Shown here: in pieces, positions 53,432 to 61,595 of the stretch | How positions within the stretch are numbered: position 1 is the stretch's first letter | How the letters are laid out: every line of letters begins with the position of its first letter | Assembly (NCBI RefSeq): GCF_001187725.1 | Contig: NZ_LGIQ01000007.1 | Span: 680,324-744,323, forward strand | Reading direction: 5' to 3' | Origin: Brevibacillus reuszeri | GTDB lineage: Bacteria; Bacillota; Bacilli; Brevibacillales; Brevibacillaceae | Length of the DNA stretch: 64,000 nucleotides | Notes under the pieces: model-generated | What the model was told of the DNA's origin: nothing | Seen by the model: the letters and a program-made list of their open reading frames with translations, nothing else | The model's database searches: none | Made by a program: the position numbers and the translations under genes

Positions 53432-54514
53432 GTGGACAGAATCGGCATTATGTTAGATTGGGGCATTATGCAGAAAGGGATTAATGGAGACAAGTCTTAC
53501 GAGCGCCTACCTTATTATGTGGAAATTGGAAAAGAGCTAGGACTAGAGCCAGTGTTCTTTCACCCCAGCCATGTGCTACCTGGCGAGGAGAAGGTAAAGG
53601 GTTATTTTTGGAACGGCAGCAGATTAGTTCCACGTTTGGTCCATATCCCGCGCGTGATTCACAATCGAGTGCTGACTGGCGATGGAAGATCACGAAGTAC
53701 GATCCAGCGTCTAAGTAGAAAAAAGACAGTTTTTAATGGATTGGTAGTGCGGGATAAACGAAAAGTGCATCAGATGCTTTGGAAAAACCAGCAGCTTCGT
53801 CAGTACCTGCCACACACCGTTCCTTATACTTCTGAGCAGCTTCGACATTTCCTGGATAAATACCGGATTGTCTACGTAAAGCCGTCGATCGGATCAGTAG
53901 GAATCGGTGTGGCACGCATTGAACGGAATGGAAACGAATACCGGTTTATCTCCTCAAAAAAGCAAAGAACCCTGAATCGGAACCAACTACTTGCTGTCGT
54001 CCGCAAATGGGTGGGCAATAAACGATTTTTAATTCAACAAGGAATCGCACTTGCCCGTTATCATGGAAAAACGTTTGACATCCGCGTCTCTGTTCAGAAG
54101 AATGCTGAACGGGAATGGACGGTAAGCGGCATGGTAGCAAAAGTTGCCAATCAGCAAAACAAGCTAAGCAATTTGTCTCGTGGAGGCAGAGCTGTTTCCT
54201 TATCAGAGGCAATCAAAGGAGGATTTCTTCCAGAAGCACATCCGGAAATCATGGAAAAAATCAGTCAGGCGGCAGTAAAAATTGCGAAGCAGTATAGCCA
54301 GCATTTTCAGTCATTAGCGGACCTTGGCATGGATATGGGGATTGATGACAAAGGAAATCCGTATTTAATTGAAGTGAATGTGCGCGATCAGCGATATTCT
54401 TTTTTCAAAGCAGGGGAAAAAGCGATGTTTAAGCAGACCTATCGTCATCCGATGGAATATGCTCACACCTTGATCTATGACCAAAAGGCACGAAAGAAAA
54501 AGCAGCTCGCCTAA
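53432..54514 (+). CDS. YheC/YheD family endospore coat-associated protein
   Basis: A 360-residue ATP-grasp-like protein of the YheC/YheD family found with the spore coat. The GTG at 53432 has AAGGGGGAT upstream and gives the start DRIGIMLDWGIMQKG. Later features are PRVIHNRV, YVKPSIGSVGIGVARIER (ATP-grasp nucleotide-binding strand) and the C-terminal MGIDDKGNPYLIEVNVRDQR, where metal-binding N/E/N residues stand. The protein is strongly basic. A sigma-K-like -10 upstream agrees with a coat role. Enzymatic activity is not established. Confidence 0.85.
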   Translation: MDRIGIMLDWGIMQKGINGDKSYERLPYYVEIGKELGLEPVFFHPSHVLPGEEKVKGYFWNGSRLVPRLVHIPRVIHNRVLTGDGRSRSTIQRLSRKKTVFNGLVVRDKRKVHQMLWKNQQLRQYLPHTVPYTSEQLRHFLDKYRIVYVKPSIGSVGIGVARIERNGNEYRFISSKKQRTLNRNQLLAVVRKWVGNKRFLIQQGIALARYHGKTFDIRVSVQKNAEREWTVSGMVAKVANQQNKLSNLSRGGRAVSLSEAIKGGFLPEAHPEIMEKISQAAVKIAKQYSQHFQSLADLGMDMGIDDKGNPYLIEVNVRDQRYSFFKAGEKAMFKQTYRHPMEYAHTLIYDQKARKKKQLA

Positions 54515-54537
54515 TAAAATCATAGCAGATTCACATG

Positions 54538-54570
54538 AAAAGCAGACATATGGAATGTCTGCTTTTTCGT
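54538..54570 (+). terminator. rho-independent terminator after the YheC/YheD gene
   Basis: AAAAGCAGACAT pairs perfectly with ATGTCTGCTTTT around 5 nt, followed by TC. Confidence 0.85.
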
Positions 54571-54604
54571 TTAACTGATAAAGCAGACGAAATTGAATGA
54601 TGAA

Positions 54605-54633
54605 TTGAATCAGAACAAAACAGAATATATACT
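54605..54633 (+). promoter_or_regulatory. sigma-A promoter of the small membrane-anchored protein gene
   Basis: TTGAAT (54605-54610) and TATACT (54628-54633) are 17 nt apart. The leader to the start codon at 54732 is about 90 nt. Confidence 0.65.
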
Positions 54634-54731
54634 GGGAGAAATCGCTGTACCTTACCTGTAATGGAGGGCGAGGTATCGCTGTTTCGAGTCTGCGCAGATG
54701 AAGTAGCTTGAACAGGGGAGAAAGAGAGGGA

Positions 54732-55091
54732 ATGATGAGAGGGGCAAAGAGGTATATTTGGCTAGTCGTCCTGCTTGCACTCGTTTTGACACCGTTTGTT
54801 TATGTCCAGGCAAACAAGATGATATATGCCGACAGAGTAATGGAGCATCTGCTGAAAAAAGAAAAAATCCTACCTGAGCAAATCCAATCCGTGACAGGAG
54901 AATGGAGCAAGAAGCTGCCTGCGTTTTGTGCCATTGTCGTATTTACCGATGAGCCTGAGGTAGAGTATGTCTATTTTGCACACAATGAAGTCATTCAGTT
55001 TGGATATCGTTTGACTGAGGAAGGAAAGCAGCAGGGATTGCAAGAGCAGAATCTAAAGCATCGCAAAACATTGGAGGAACAGCAGGAGTAG
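54732..55091 (+). CDS. small membrane-anchored protein, DUF3139-like
   Basis: A 119-residue protein with one N-terminal hydrophobic helix (about 8-27, IWLVVLLALVLTPFVYV) and a polar extracytoplasmic part ending in a Q/E-rich tail (GLQEQNLKHRKTLEEQQE). It resembles DUF3139 proteins in length and layout, but I am not certain of the family. Two tandem ATGs (54732, 54735) follow a GAGAGGGA site; a TTG at 54708 is also open. It converges on darB. Confidence 0.6.
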   Translation: MMRGAKRYIWLVVLLALVLTPFVYVQANKMIYADRVMEHLLKKEKILPEQIQSVTGEWSKKLPAFCAIVVFTDEPEVEYVYFAHNEVIQFGYRLTEEGKQQGLQEQNLKHRKTLEEQQE

Positions 55092-55104
55092 TCAATAAGA
55101 AAAG

Positions 55105-55133
55105 GACGGTGGGCACTTGATCTTGCCCCCGTC
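55105..55133 (-). terminator. terminator of darB (minus strand)
   Basis: On the minus strand GACGGGGGCA pairs with TGCCCACCGTC (one bulge) and is followed by CTTTTCTT. It lies in the 66-nt gap between convergent genes. Confidence 0.6.
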
Positions 55134-55157
55134 TCGGGTCTGTCTCGCTTTATCCAT

Positions 55158-55619
55158 TTACGTCTGATGGGTGTCTGCTGATGGAAACGGCAGGTTTCGA
55201 AAGTGCCGGTAGGCCAGTGCCAAAATCGATTTTCGCGTGAGAATCCCTTGGAAATACTGCTCATCGTCAACGATGCACACGAATGGGTGATTGATCGAAA
55301 CCTCAAGAGCCTTCATGAAATCGTCAGAGTCTTTCAGACGTGGCATCTTGGTATCCATGACTTCATCGACGGTATGTTCAGACATCTGCTCCAGTTCGAA
55401 TCGTTCGAGACCCAACGTCTTGTTCATAACCATATTGGTGCTGATCAGCCCGTGTAAATGGTACTGATGGTCTAAAACGGGAATAGCGGAGTAGCCGGAT
55501 TTGATGAGGACGAGTAGAGCGTGTTCCAGCGAATTGCCTAATTGAACATGAGCTACTTTCGTTGAGCTAATAATCAATTCTTTGATAGGCGTATGTAACA
55601 ATGGATGATTTTGAGTCAT
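55158..55619 (-). CDS. darB: c-di-AMP-binding CBS-domain protein DarB (CbpB/YkuL)
   Basis: A 153-residue protein made of two CBS domains. The first shows KVAHVQLGNSLEHALLVL and SGYSAIPVLD, which agree closely with B. subtilis YkuL. That protein (DarB/CbpB) binds cyclic di-AMP and, when unbound, stimulates the (p)ppGpp synthetase Rel and pyruvate carboxylase. The second CBS domain has VDEVMDTKMPRL and HPFVCIVDDEQ. The ATG has a GGTGG-type site upstream. The regulatory role is inferred by homology. Confidence 0.88.
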   Translation of the reverse strand: MTQNHPLLHTPIKELIISSTKVAHVQLGNSLEHALLVLIKSGYSAIPVLDHQYHLHGLISTNMVMNKTLGLERFELEQMSEHTVDEVMDTKMPRLKDSDDFMKALEVSINHPFVCIVDDEQYFQGILTRKSILALAYRHFRNLPFPSADTHQT

Positions 55620-55767
55620 TTTAGATCAACCACCTTTTCTGTCATCTATGGAAGCCACGCAGGCTGCCTGTGGTTCTCTTCTATGATAACGTATGCTGGG
55701 AGTAAACGATAGGTCTACATAAAAAAACCATGTAAGTAAAGAGAAAAAATGACAGTTCTGGAGGGCG

Positions 55768-55793
55768 AAAAAAAGCCCGGCTCAAGGCCAGGC
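55768..55793 (-). terminator. terminator of the acyltransferase gene (minus strand)
   Basis: On the minus strand GCCTGGC pairs with GCCGGGC (one G-U pair), followed by seven T residues. It lies about 100 nt past the end of the gene. Confidence 0.7.
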
Positions 55794-55894
55794 AAGTAAT
55801 CGAGGTGTGGAACAATTGTTGTCCCTGCTTTTAGTATGCAAGATGACCCCGGTTTTTACATTAGGATTTTGAAGGAAACAGACCTCATATCCCG

Positions 55895-57031
55895 TCAGGC
55901 TTTCTGGGTCTCCGTCTGCAGGACCTGCTTTGGCTTTTGTCGTACACGGCTTGTCCAGTATGAGATGAGTGTATGCTTATACAAAAAGATGCACAGAGGC
56001 GGTGTTACGATAAACATGGCAAGCATCAGAAGCGGTGTCGCCCAATTCAACCGGTAAATCACATAGCTCTCTAACAAAAACAAAATCAGTGGATGGACGA
56101 GATAGATGGCCATATTTTGTTTCGCTATATTGGAGAGCCATGGACCCATTGTTGGCAGTTTCCCCAGATAACGTGATAGGGAATAGAAGCTGACGAGAAA
56201 ACTCAGCGTATAGATCAAATACAGCGGTTCAAATATATTCAGGCTTTCCAGGTAGCTTTTGGAGCCACTCAGATAGTTCGCCATAATCCATCCTGCTGAT
56301 ACGATCATGACAAAATGAGCGAAATAACGCATTTTATGTGTCCACGTACGCCATTTCTCCAGATTCAATCCCGCATAGGCACCTAGTGAGAAAGTAAACA
56401 CATACATGTACACATAATTTTGTCCTGCAATATAGGTGTGCTGAACCAGTGACAGGAGCGAATTAGCGGTCCAATCAATGTCCCAGAGCGGATTGATGAA
56501 CAGGTAGTGGTACAACACATACAGACCCATTTGACCAGCGAACAGCAAGAGTACGACACGAAAGCTCAGAAAACGCTCAAACAAAGGCTTAACCAGACAA
56601 AACAGTAAATTGAGCTGTAAATAGAGCGGAATATAGTACAAGTGATAAAAAGCGCTTCCAGTAAACAAGCTGTGAAAAAAAGGATAAGCCAGTTCAACCG
56701 GATTTATACTCTGAAATTTAAAACCGGTAAAGATCGCAGTCCAGATGATATAAGGAAGCACGATATTGCGCCAGCGCTTCGTCCAGAAGGTTTTCCAGTC
56801 CAATTGTCGGTTTCGATACCAGTAAAACAGAAGTAATCCTGTTGCGAAAATAAACAAGGACCGTCCGAAGCGGAGCAAGATCAACAATACGGCTTCAAGA
56901 TTTTCGTTCCATGGATAGTCTGTTTGGTTGGCAATAAAAAAACCGAGAATATGAATCACTAGAATCGTACATGCCCCAAAAACAAAAAGGGCATTCAGAT
57001 CCTGAAACGTCCCCTTTCGATCGCTATTCAT
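55895..57031 (-). CDS. acyltransferase 3 family membrane protein
   Basis: A 378-residue integral membrane protein with about ten transmembrane helices of the acyltransferase_3 (OafA/YrhL-like) family. The first segment ends with the histidine expected early in this family (ILVIHILGFF), then a basic loop with RFGRSLFIFATGLLLFYWYR and further helices; a C-terminal YLVHPLILFLLE is typical. Such proteins O-acylate cell-wall polymers, polysaccharides or lipids; the acceptor is not known. GGAGG precedes the ATG. Confidence 0.85.
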   Translation of the reverse strand: MNSDRKGTFQDLNALFVFGACTILVIHILGFFIANQTDYPWNENLEAVLLILLRFGRSLFIFATGLLLFYWYRNRQLDWKTFWTKRWRNIVLPYIIWTAIFTGFKFQSINPVELAYPFFHSLFTGSAFYHLYYIPLYLQLNLLFCLVKPLFERFLSFRVVLLLFAGQMGLYVLYHYLFINPLWDIDWTANSLLSLVQHTYIAGQNYVYMYVFTFSLGAYAGLNLEKWRTWTHKMRYFAHFVMIVSAGWIMANYLSGSKSYLESLNIFEPLYLIYTLSFLVSFYSLSRYLGKLPTMGPWLSNIAKQNMAIYLVHPLILFLLESYVIYRLNWATPLLMLAMFIVTPPLCIFLYKHTLISYWTSRVRQKPKQVLQTETQKA

Positions 57032-57102
57032 ATATCCTCCAAGATTTTTGCCAATCGTGGGCTAGCTGCACCCTTAGATTAGCTTTTGATCCGATGAGAT
57101 CT

Positions 57103-57945
57103 TTATTCAGGCAAACGCCAGTCAGTTGCTGCCAATTCTTTTGCCGTGTAGGCAAACAGGCGCAAGCGCTGTGCCAGGTGGTGACGAGACTCATCTACGA
57201 GCATTTGCTCGGTAGTAAACGGTGTTGGCGTTACGGGCCATTGTGTCCGAATAGAAGCAAGTAAGCGCTCTTTTACATCAGTAACTGTAGCAGATTGATT
57301 TGTCATGCTGGCGATGCTGCCATCCGTGGACCCATCAATACGTGGAATCGGCTTATGGTTATCCATCTCGTGAAGACCAGCAATTTCATAAAAATGTTCC
57401 ATCCATTCCCCACGCGGTCGGTCTTCTACGTTGATACAGAGCTGCAGAATAGAACCAAAGCGGGTACGTCGCTGTGCCATGCCTCCGATTTTTTTTCCGT
57501 GAATGGAAAAATCATATTCTCCTGCACAGTACGAACCGGCTACTTCGCCAAACTGCAGGGTGCCATAGTCACGTAATCCGACACGAAGCAGGTCAGCAAC
57601 AAACGAGAAGAACGAATCAATCGATATCGTGGTATCCGGCAACAAACAAGCCAGATTAAGTACACCAGCATCCAGTGGTACACAGGCGCCTCCAGACGAT
57701 CTTAGGACACATCCAAAGCCGTTTACACCAAACTGGTGCAGGGCCTGCTGCAAATAAGGCAGCTTGGCGTCTCTGCGCCCGAGATAGAGGGCTTGATCAT
57801 AGACCCACAGATGGATGACAGGTGAAGCGGAAGCGTGCTGCATACTTGCTGTCAGGGCTTCATCTCGGATCAATGGCTCGAGTGGACTTTCCTGATAGGT
57901 ACCCGAGTCCATCCAACGAAAAGGCTGATTGACAGAAAATGACAT
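57103..57945 (-). CDS. lipL: octanoyl-[GcvH]:protein N-octanoyltransferase LipL
   Basis: A 280-residue member of the lipoate-protein ligase A/LipL fold. The motif [16 protein letters not shown] and the segment [19 protein letters not shown] agree with B. subtilis LipL, with the likely catalytic cysteine at about 140. LipL transfers octanoyl (then made into lipoyl) from GcvH to E2 subunits of 2-oxoacid dehydrogenases. A plain lipoate ligase is the alternative, but the SYC motif favours LipL. AAGGAG stands before the ATG. Confidence 0.85.
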   Translation of the reverse strand: MSFSVNQPFRWMDSGTYQESPLEPLIRDEALTASMQHASASPVIHLWVYDQALYLGRRDAKLPYLQQALHQFGVNGFGCVLRSSGGACVPLDAGVLNLACLLPDTTISIDSFFSFVADLLRVGLRDYGTLQFGEVAGSYCAGEYDFSIHGKKIGGMAQRRTRFGSILQLCINVEDRPRGEWMEHFYEIAGLHEMDNHKPIPRIDGSTDGSIASMTNQSATVTDVKERLLASIRTQWPVTPTPFTTEQMLVDESRHHLAQRLRLFAYTAKELAATDWRLPE

Positions 57946-58061
57946 AAATAGGCTCCTTCACAGGACAAGAATAGGTACCATTATACAACTGAACCGTTTT
58001 CATTTCTAGGCTTTTGCGTTCCTTTTTTCAGGATGGAAGAACATGCCTTCGTAGTTTGTGT

Positions 58062-58112
58062 ATAAAATGAACGCCCGACACATCATTTTTGAGTGTGTCG
58101 GGCGTTTGTTTT
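58062..58112 (-). terminator. strong terminator between the SLH gene and lipL (minus strand)
   Basis: ACGCCCGACACA (58071-58082) and TGTGTCGGGCGT (58094-58105) form a perfect 12-bp stem. On the minus strand it lies 14 nt past the SLH stop and is followed by TCATTTTATA. The plus strand has a comparable T-rich tail. Confidence 0.85.
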
Positions 58113-58118
58113 TCCGAG

Positions 58119-59348
58119 TTAATTCACTTCTTTGAAAGAGAAATTATCCAGGTATGTCATCTTGCGAGGTGCATCTTCAGTAGCACCTGCTTGCAGGTAC
58201 AGACCAAGCTTTGTTCCTTCTTGCTTCACTTGCTGCTGACCGAACAAGTATTGATCGTTCATATAAATGGAGACGGTGCTTCCTTTTACAACTACCTTCA
58301 GGCGGTTAGACGATTTGAGCTTGTAAGAGCCGGAAGCGATCACATCAATGTCTTTATCTTCTACATCATTTACCTTGCCGAGGTAAACACGATCTTTGTT
58401 GATGTAAACGACATTTGCTTTGCCATCCTTACCATTAAAGAAAAGACCGCCTTGACCATTTGTACCCTCTACGTTCACATCAACAGACAGTTCGTAGTTC
58501 TCAGGGTTAGCGGATTCTTTCCAAATCAGTGGCAGGAAGAAATGATTCAAATCCTCATCCGTGGAAACCGCAGTGACTTGTTTGTTGATAACTCCCCAAT
58601 TTCCATCTGCATTTTTCGTATCCCAATTTTTCAGGTTGGTTTCGGAGAACGAATCGCTAATGCTGATTGGTTGTGGCTTTGGTTGCTCCGGATTCGGGAA
58701 AACCACTTTCGTTTCATCGCCATCCCGGTTGATCAGAGCACGATAGAGCAGCGATGCTGCTTCAGCACGAGTAATCGGATCTTGTGGTCGGAAGTAGTTG
58801 TTATTTCCTTTCATCAAATCCGTCTGGATAGCAATTGCGATATAGGAACGCAATGCTGGAGAAATATTGTCCGAATCACGGAATTTCTTCAATTGATTCA
58901 TATCCGCTTTGTATTTGTTATCATATCCGAGCAGTCGGACCAAAGCGACAGCGATATCTTCACGTACAGCAGAGTTGTCAGGCTTGTAAGTGTAGGTTGA
59001 ACCCGACTTATAGCCAGTCAAGTAAGGCTTGGCGTATTCCACATAGTAGAATGCCCAGTGAGACTTTGGTACATCTTTAAACGTTTGGCTGACAGATTTT
59101 TTGTCAATATCTACGTCAGCTGCAGCAATCATGATCTTGGCAAATTCTGCGCGTGTCACTTCATTGTTTGGACGGAAAGTTTTGTTGTCGTATCCTTTGA
59201 TAATCCCTTTTTCGGCCATTTCTGTGATCTCTTTATACGCCCAGTGATTACGTGGAACGTCTGAGAACGAAGGAGAAGCGGCACTTGCGAACGGGATTAC
59301 AGTCAGGAACATTAACACCGATAGAAAAAGGGTTAGTGCTCTTTTCAT
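58119..59348 (-). CDS. SLH-domain surface protein with C-terminal lectin-like domain
   Basis: A 409-residue secreted protein. A signal peptide (about 1-23, ending ASA) is followed by three SLH repeats (about 27-75, 88-145, 150-200), seen as FSDVPRNHWAYKEI, FKDVPKSHWAFYYVEYA and FRDSDNISPALRSYIAIAI, each with GxxxGY/FRP-type turns. A P-rich hinge (PNPEQPKPQP) leads to a C-terminal beta-sandwich (about 225-405) resembling concanavalin/LamG-like or family 16-type domains. SLH repeats bind pyruvylated secondary wall polymer, so the domain is displayed at the surface. GAGGAGG precedes the ATG. Confidence 0.88.
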   Translation of the reverse strand: MKRALTLFLSVLMFLTVIPFASAASPSFSDVPRNHWAYKEITEMAEKGIIKGYDNKTFRPNNEVTRAEFAKIMIAAADVDIDKKSVSQTFKDVPKSHWAFYYVEYAKPYLTGYKSGSTYTYKPDNSAVREDIAVALVRLLGYDNKYKADMNQLKKFRDSDNISPALRSYIAIAIQTDLMKGNNNYFRPQDPITRAEAASLLYRALINRDGDETKVVFPNPEQPKPQPISISDSFSETNLKNWDTKNADGNWGVINKQVTAVSTDEDLNHFFLPLIWKESANPENYELSVDVNVEGTNGQGGLFFNGKDGKANVVYINKDRVYLGKVNDVEDKDIDVIASGSYKLKSSNRLKVVVKGSTVSIYMNDQYLFGQQQVKQEGTKLGLYLQAGATEDAPRKMTYLDNFSFKEVN

Positions 59349-59548
59349 GTTAACCTCCTCATATTTGCTCGTGTTTTTGTGTCTCGCAGATATTTTGACG
59401 CTGGGTGGGATTGGAATGTTGCAAGGGACAAGTTCATTTTGTAAAAAATAGGAGAAAAGTCGGAGGAAGATGGGCGGAATGCAGGATTTGAGAGCGACTT
59501 TAAGGAAGAAGTACTCATGACAGGGTTGCAGAAAGGAAGAGAAAAACG

Positions 59549-60208
59549 ATGCGAAAGGCTTGTATTTTTGACTTGGACGGCACTTTGCTGGACCGCAGCG
59601 GCTCCATACCCGCCTTTTTAAAAAGGCAGCATGAACGCTTTTACGAACATCTCGGACATATCCCCTTTGACTCTTACAAGGAACAGTTCATCCATTTGGA
59701 CCAGCGTGGCTATGTTTGGAAGGATGTCGTGTACCAGCAGCTTCTCGAACATTTTCAGGTGAACGATATCGATGCGGAAACATTACTGGACGATTATGTC
59801 GAGAATTTTCATTTGGACTGTCAAGCATTTACCGGCGTCGTCGATACCTTACAGCAATTACGCAGCAATGGGATAGCACTCGGGATGATCACGAATGGGC
59901 GTACGCAGTTTCAGCTAAAAAACTTGCGAGCGATTGGCATTGAAGCCTATTTTCAGACGATACTGATTTCCGAACAGGAAGGAATGGCCAAGCCTGCAAA
60001 GGAAATTTTTGAAAAAGCGCTCAGCTTGCTCCAGGTAAAGGCAGAAGAAGCGATCTATGTAGGGGATCACCCGGTAAACGATGTGCAAGCAGCTCGTGCG
60101 ATCGGGATGAAAGGAATCTGGAAACGAGACGAATATTGGCCGGTACCTGCGGAGACTGACGGAATCATTGATCACATTCCAGATTTGCTCGCCCATTTTG
60201 TCAAGTAA
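59549..60208 (+). CDS. HAD family phosphatase
   Basis: A 219-residue HAD-superfamily hydrolase. Motif I is FDLDGTLL with nucleophile D8 and acid D10; motif II is MITNGRT; motif III is the lysine of AKPAKEIF; motif IV is YVGDHPVNDVQAA. The cap region (about 15-85) is helical (C1 type), as in phosphoglycolate phosphatase-like enzymes. The substrate is unknown. GAAAGGAAGAG precedes the ATG. Confidence 0.88.
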   Translation: MRKACIFDLDGTLLDRSGSIPAFLKRQHERFYEHLGHIPFDSYKEQFIHLDQRGYVWKDVVYQQLLEHFQVNDIDAETLLDDYVENFHLDCQAFTGVVDTLQQLRSNGIALGMITNGRTQFQLKNLRAIGIEAYFQTILISEQEGMAKPAKEIFEKALSLLQVKAEEAIYVGDHPVNDVQAARAIGMKGIWKRDEYWPVPAETDGIIDHIPDLLAHFVK

Positions 60209-60346
60209 AACAACAGAAGGATAGGGATTTTTGAACGGAAAATAGTGAAACAGCCAACTGCAAACGTACAGACGAGCTGCATATGTCTGGCATATTGTAT
60301 CGTATATTTGCTTGTCATGAACTGTAGGAGGTGAAATCAGGAGCCA

Positions 60347-60679
60347 ATGAATCTGATTGCTAATCCCGGTTTTGAGACAGGAACGCTTGCAGCCTGGCAA
60401 AGCTTCAATGCAACAATTAACTGCCGATATGTCCAGACAGGTTTTTTTAGTGCCCAGCTAGAGGGGGGCATGGCCAATTCTTATATCCAGCAAATCGTGC
60501 CTGTCGATTCAAATTCTTCCTATCAGTTTGTTATTTCGCTCGCAAAAGCAGGCGAATTACGCTCCCCTATGATGTCTATTTTTCTCCTATTTCTAGATGC
60601 TGCTCAAAACACGGTGAGTTTAGGCTTTGCACTGAGCATGCGGACGCTGAATCAGCCTGATAGTACTTTTTGTTCATAA
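60347..60679 (+). CDS. NTTRR-F1-domain-like protein, apparently frameshifted
   Basis: A 110-residue product that opens with NLIANPGFETGTLAAWQSFNA, the hallmark of the NTTRR-F1 beta-sandwich domain that stands before collagen-like repeats in Firmicute surface proteins. It ends early at TTTTTGTTCATAA. In another frame the sequence goes on with the expected domain end (VLIDDIGLYA) and a six-glycine linker. Removing one T from the T5 run (60667-60671) would join the two. Compared with complete domains it also seems to lack some 30 residues before the break, so a deletion is possible. AGGAGGTG precedes the ATG. It may be a decayed spore-surface gene. Confidence 0.65.
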   Translation: MNLIANPGFETGTLAAWQSFNATINCRYVQTGFFSAQLEGGMANSYIQQIVPVDSNSSYQFVISLAKAGELRSPMMSIFLLFLDAAQNTVSLGFALSMRTLNQPDSTFCS

Positions 60680-60758
60680 AATACCACAACAGCGCAGCTC
60701 GCCCGTATTGATTGATGATATCGGATTGTATGCAAACACAGGAGGAGGTGGGGGAGGG

Positions 60759-60959
60759 ATGGATTACGCAGAGATTCGGAACCTGCTCACCTCTTATCTG
60801 GTAGCGAATTCGACCATCGTTATTATGACAGCAGGCCAGCCTACGGGAACAGCCGGAACAGTAGCCAGTGTAGGGACGAGCATTGTTACATTTTCAACCT
60901 TGGTCGGTTCAACGATGACAATTCCTTTGGAAAAAATAACGAATATTGAAACGGTGTAA
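60759..60959 (+). CDS. small Sm-like beta-protein 1 (possible C-terminal domain of the frameshifted gene)
   Basis: A 66-residue frame. It reads MDYAEIRNLLTSYL, then alternating beta strands (TVASVGTSIVTFSTL) and a closing IPLEKITNIETV, like Sm-type/DUF2642-like small proteins. The codons just upstream, which encode the glycine linker of the longer frame, also form a near-perfect Shine-Dalgarno stretch (GGAGGTGGGGGAGGG) right before this ATG. So it can be translated alone even though the upstream frame is broken. The frame is open back to 60651. Confidence 0.55.
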   Translation: MDYAEIRNLLTSYLVANSTIVIMTAGQPTGTAGTVASVGTSIVTFSTLVGSTMTIPLEKITNIETV

Positions 60960-60993
60960 GCAAGGTTCATGACAGCAGCAGGGAGGGAACAGG

Positions 60994-61176
60994 ATGGCAT
61001 CGTCAACCTTGTCAGGTGATTTGATTTACAATCTGCAAGTCGGGACTACTTTGAACATCGGTGTCGGCGGATATGTCATTACAGGGACTCTTAATCGTGT
61101 AGGAAATGACTATCTGTATCTGGCACCGTTTAAAGTCCCCATGGCAAATATTCTTTATATTGAAGAATTGCCATAG
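60994..61176 (+). CDS. small Sm-like beta-protein 2
   Basis: A 60-residue protein, the second of three small look-alikes. It has GDLIYNLQVGTTLNIGVGGYVITG and VGNDYLYLAP, a five-strand Sm-like pattern ending NILYIEELP. AGGGAGGGAAC precedes the ATG. No signal peptide or cysteine is present. Function is unknown; the neighbours suggest a spore-surface or coat role. Confidence 0.6.
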   Translation: MASSTLSGDLIYNLQVGTTLNIGVGGYVITGTLNRVGNDYLYLAPFKVPMANILYIEELP

Positions 61177-61218
61177 GCATTGTGATGGATAAATTGGATT
61201 CATGAGGGGGGAATAACA

Positions 61219-61443
61219 GTGGCCAGCATTTCCCCTAACAGCCACATTCCACTACCTGGGACGCCTTTGTATCAACTCCTGTCACAAGGCATCGGATCTG
61301 CTATCGAGGTCCGAACGATTGGCGGTGAAATAAAAGGAAAGCTGACAGGAGTAACAACCGGAGTGATCTCACTTCAGACGGAAGACGCATCAATTTTGCA
61401 TATTGTATTTCAAACGGTGATCAGCTTCTCGTTTGTGAAATAG
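61219..61443 (+). CDS. small Sm-like beta-protein 3
   Basis: A 74-residue protein and the third of the set. After a P-rich start (SPNSHIPLPGTPLYQLL) comes the Sm-like core GSAIEVRTIGGEIKGKLTGV and a final HIVFQTVISFSFV. The start is GTG with GAGGGGGGAA upstream. The GGxxxGxLxxV pattern is the clearest of the three. A terminator follows, closing the group. Confidence 0.65.
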   Translation: MASISPNSHIPLPGTPLYQLLSQGIGSAIEVRTIGGEIKGKLTGVTTGVISLQTEDASILHIVFQTVISFSFVK

Positions 61444-61456
61444 CTTTCGTTACTGG

Positions 61457-61488
61457 AAAAGGGCACTTTCTTACAGTGCTCTTTTGTT
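61457..61488 (+). terminator. rho-independent terminator after the Sm-like trio
   Basis: AAAAGGGCACT pairs with AGTGCTCTTTT (one G-U pair), followed by GTTTG. Confidence 0.7.
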
Positions 61489-61522
61489 TGTTCATCCGTA
61501 CATATTTTGCCTCATTATGCAT

Positions 61523-61552
61523 TAGCTTTTGTATGACCCAAAATGATATAAT
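61523..61552 (+). promoter_or_regulatory. extended -10 promoter of miaB
   Basis: TGATATAAT (61544-61552) is an extended -10 with consensus TATAAT. TTAGCT, 18 nt upstream, is a weak -35. miaB starts 44 nt downstream. Confidence 0.6.
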
Positions 61553-61595
61553 TATTTATTGGTAATGAATGATGATAATTCTACTGAGGTGATAC

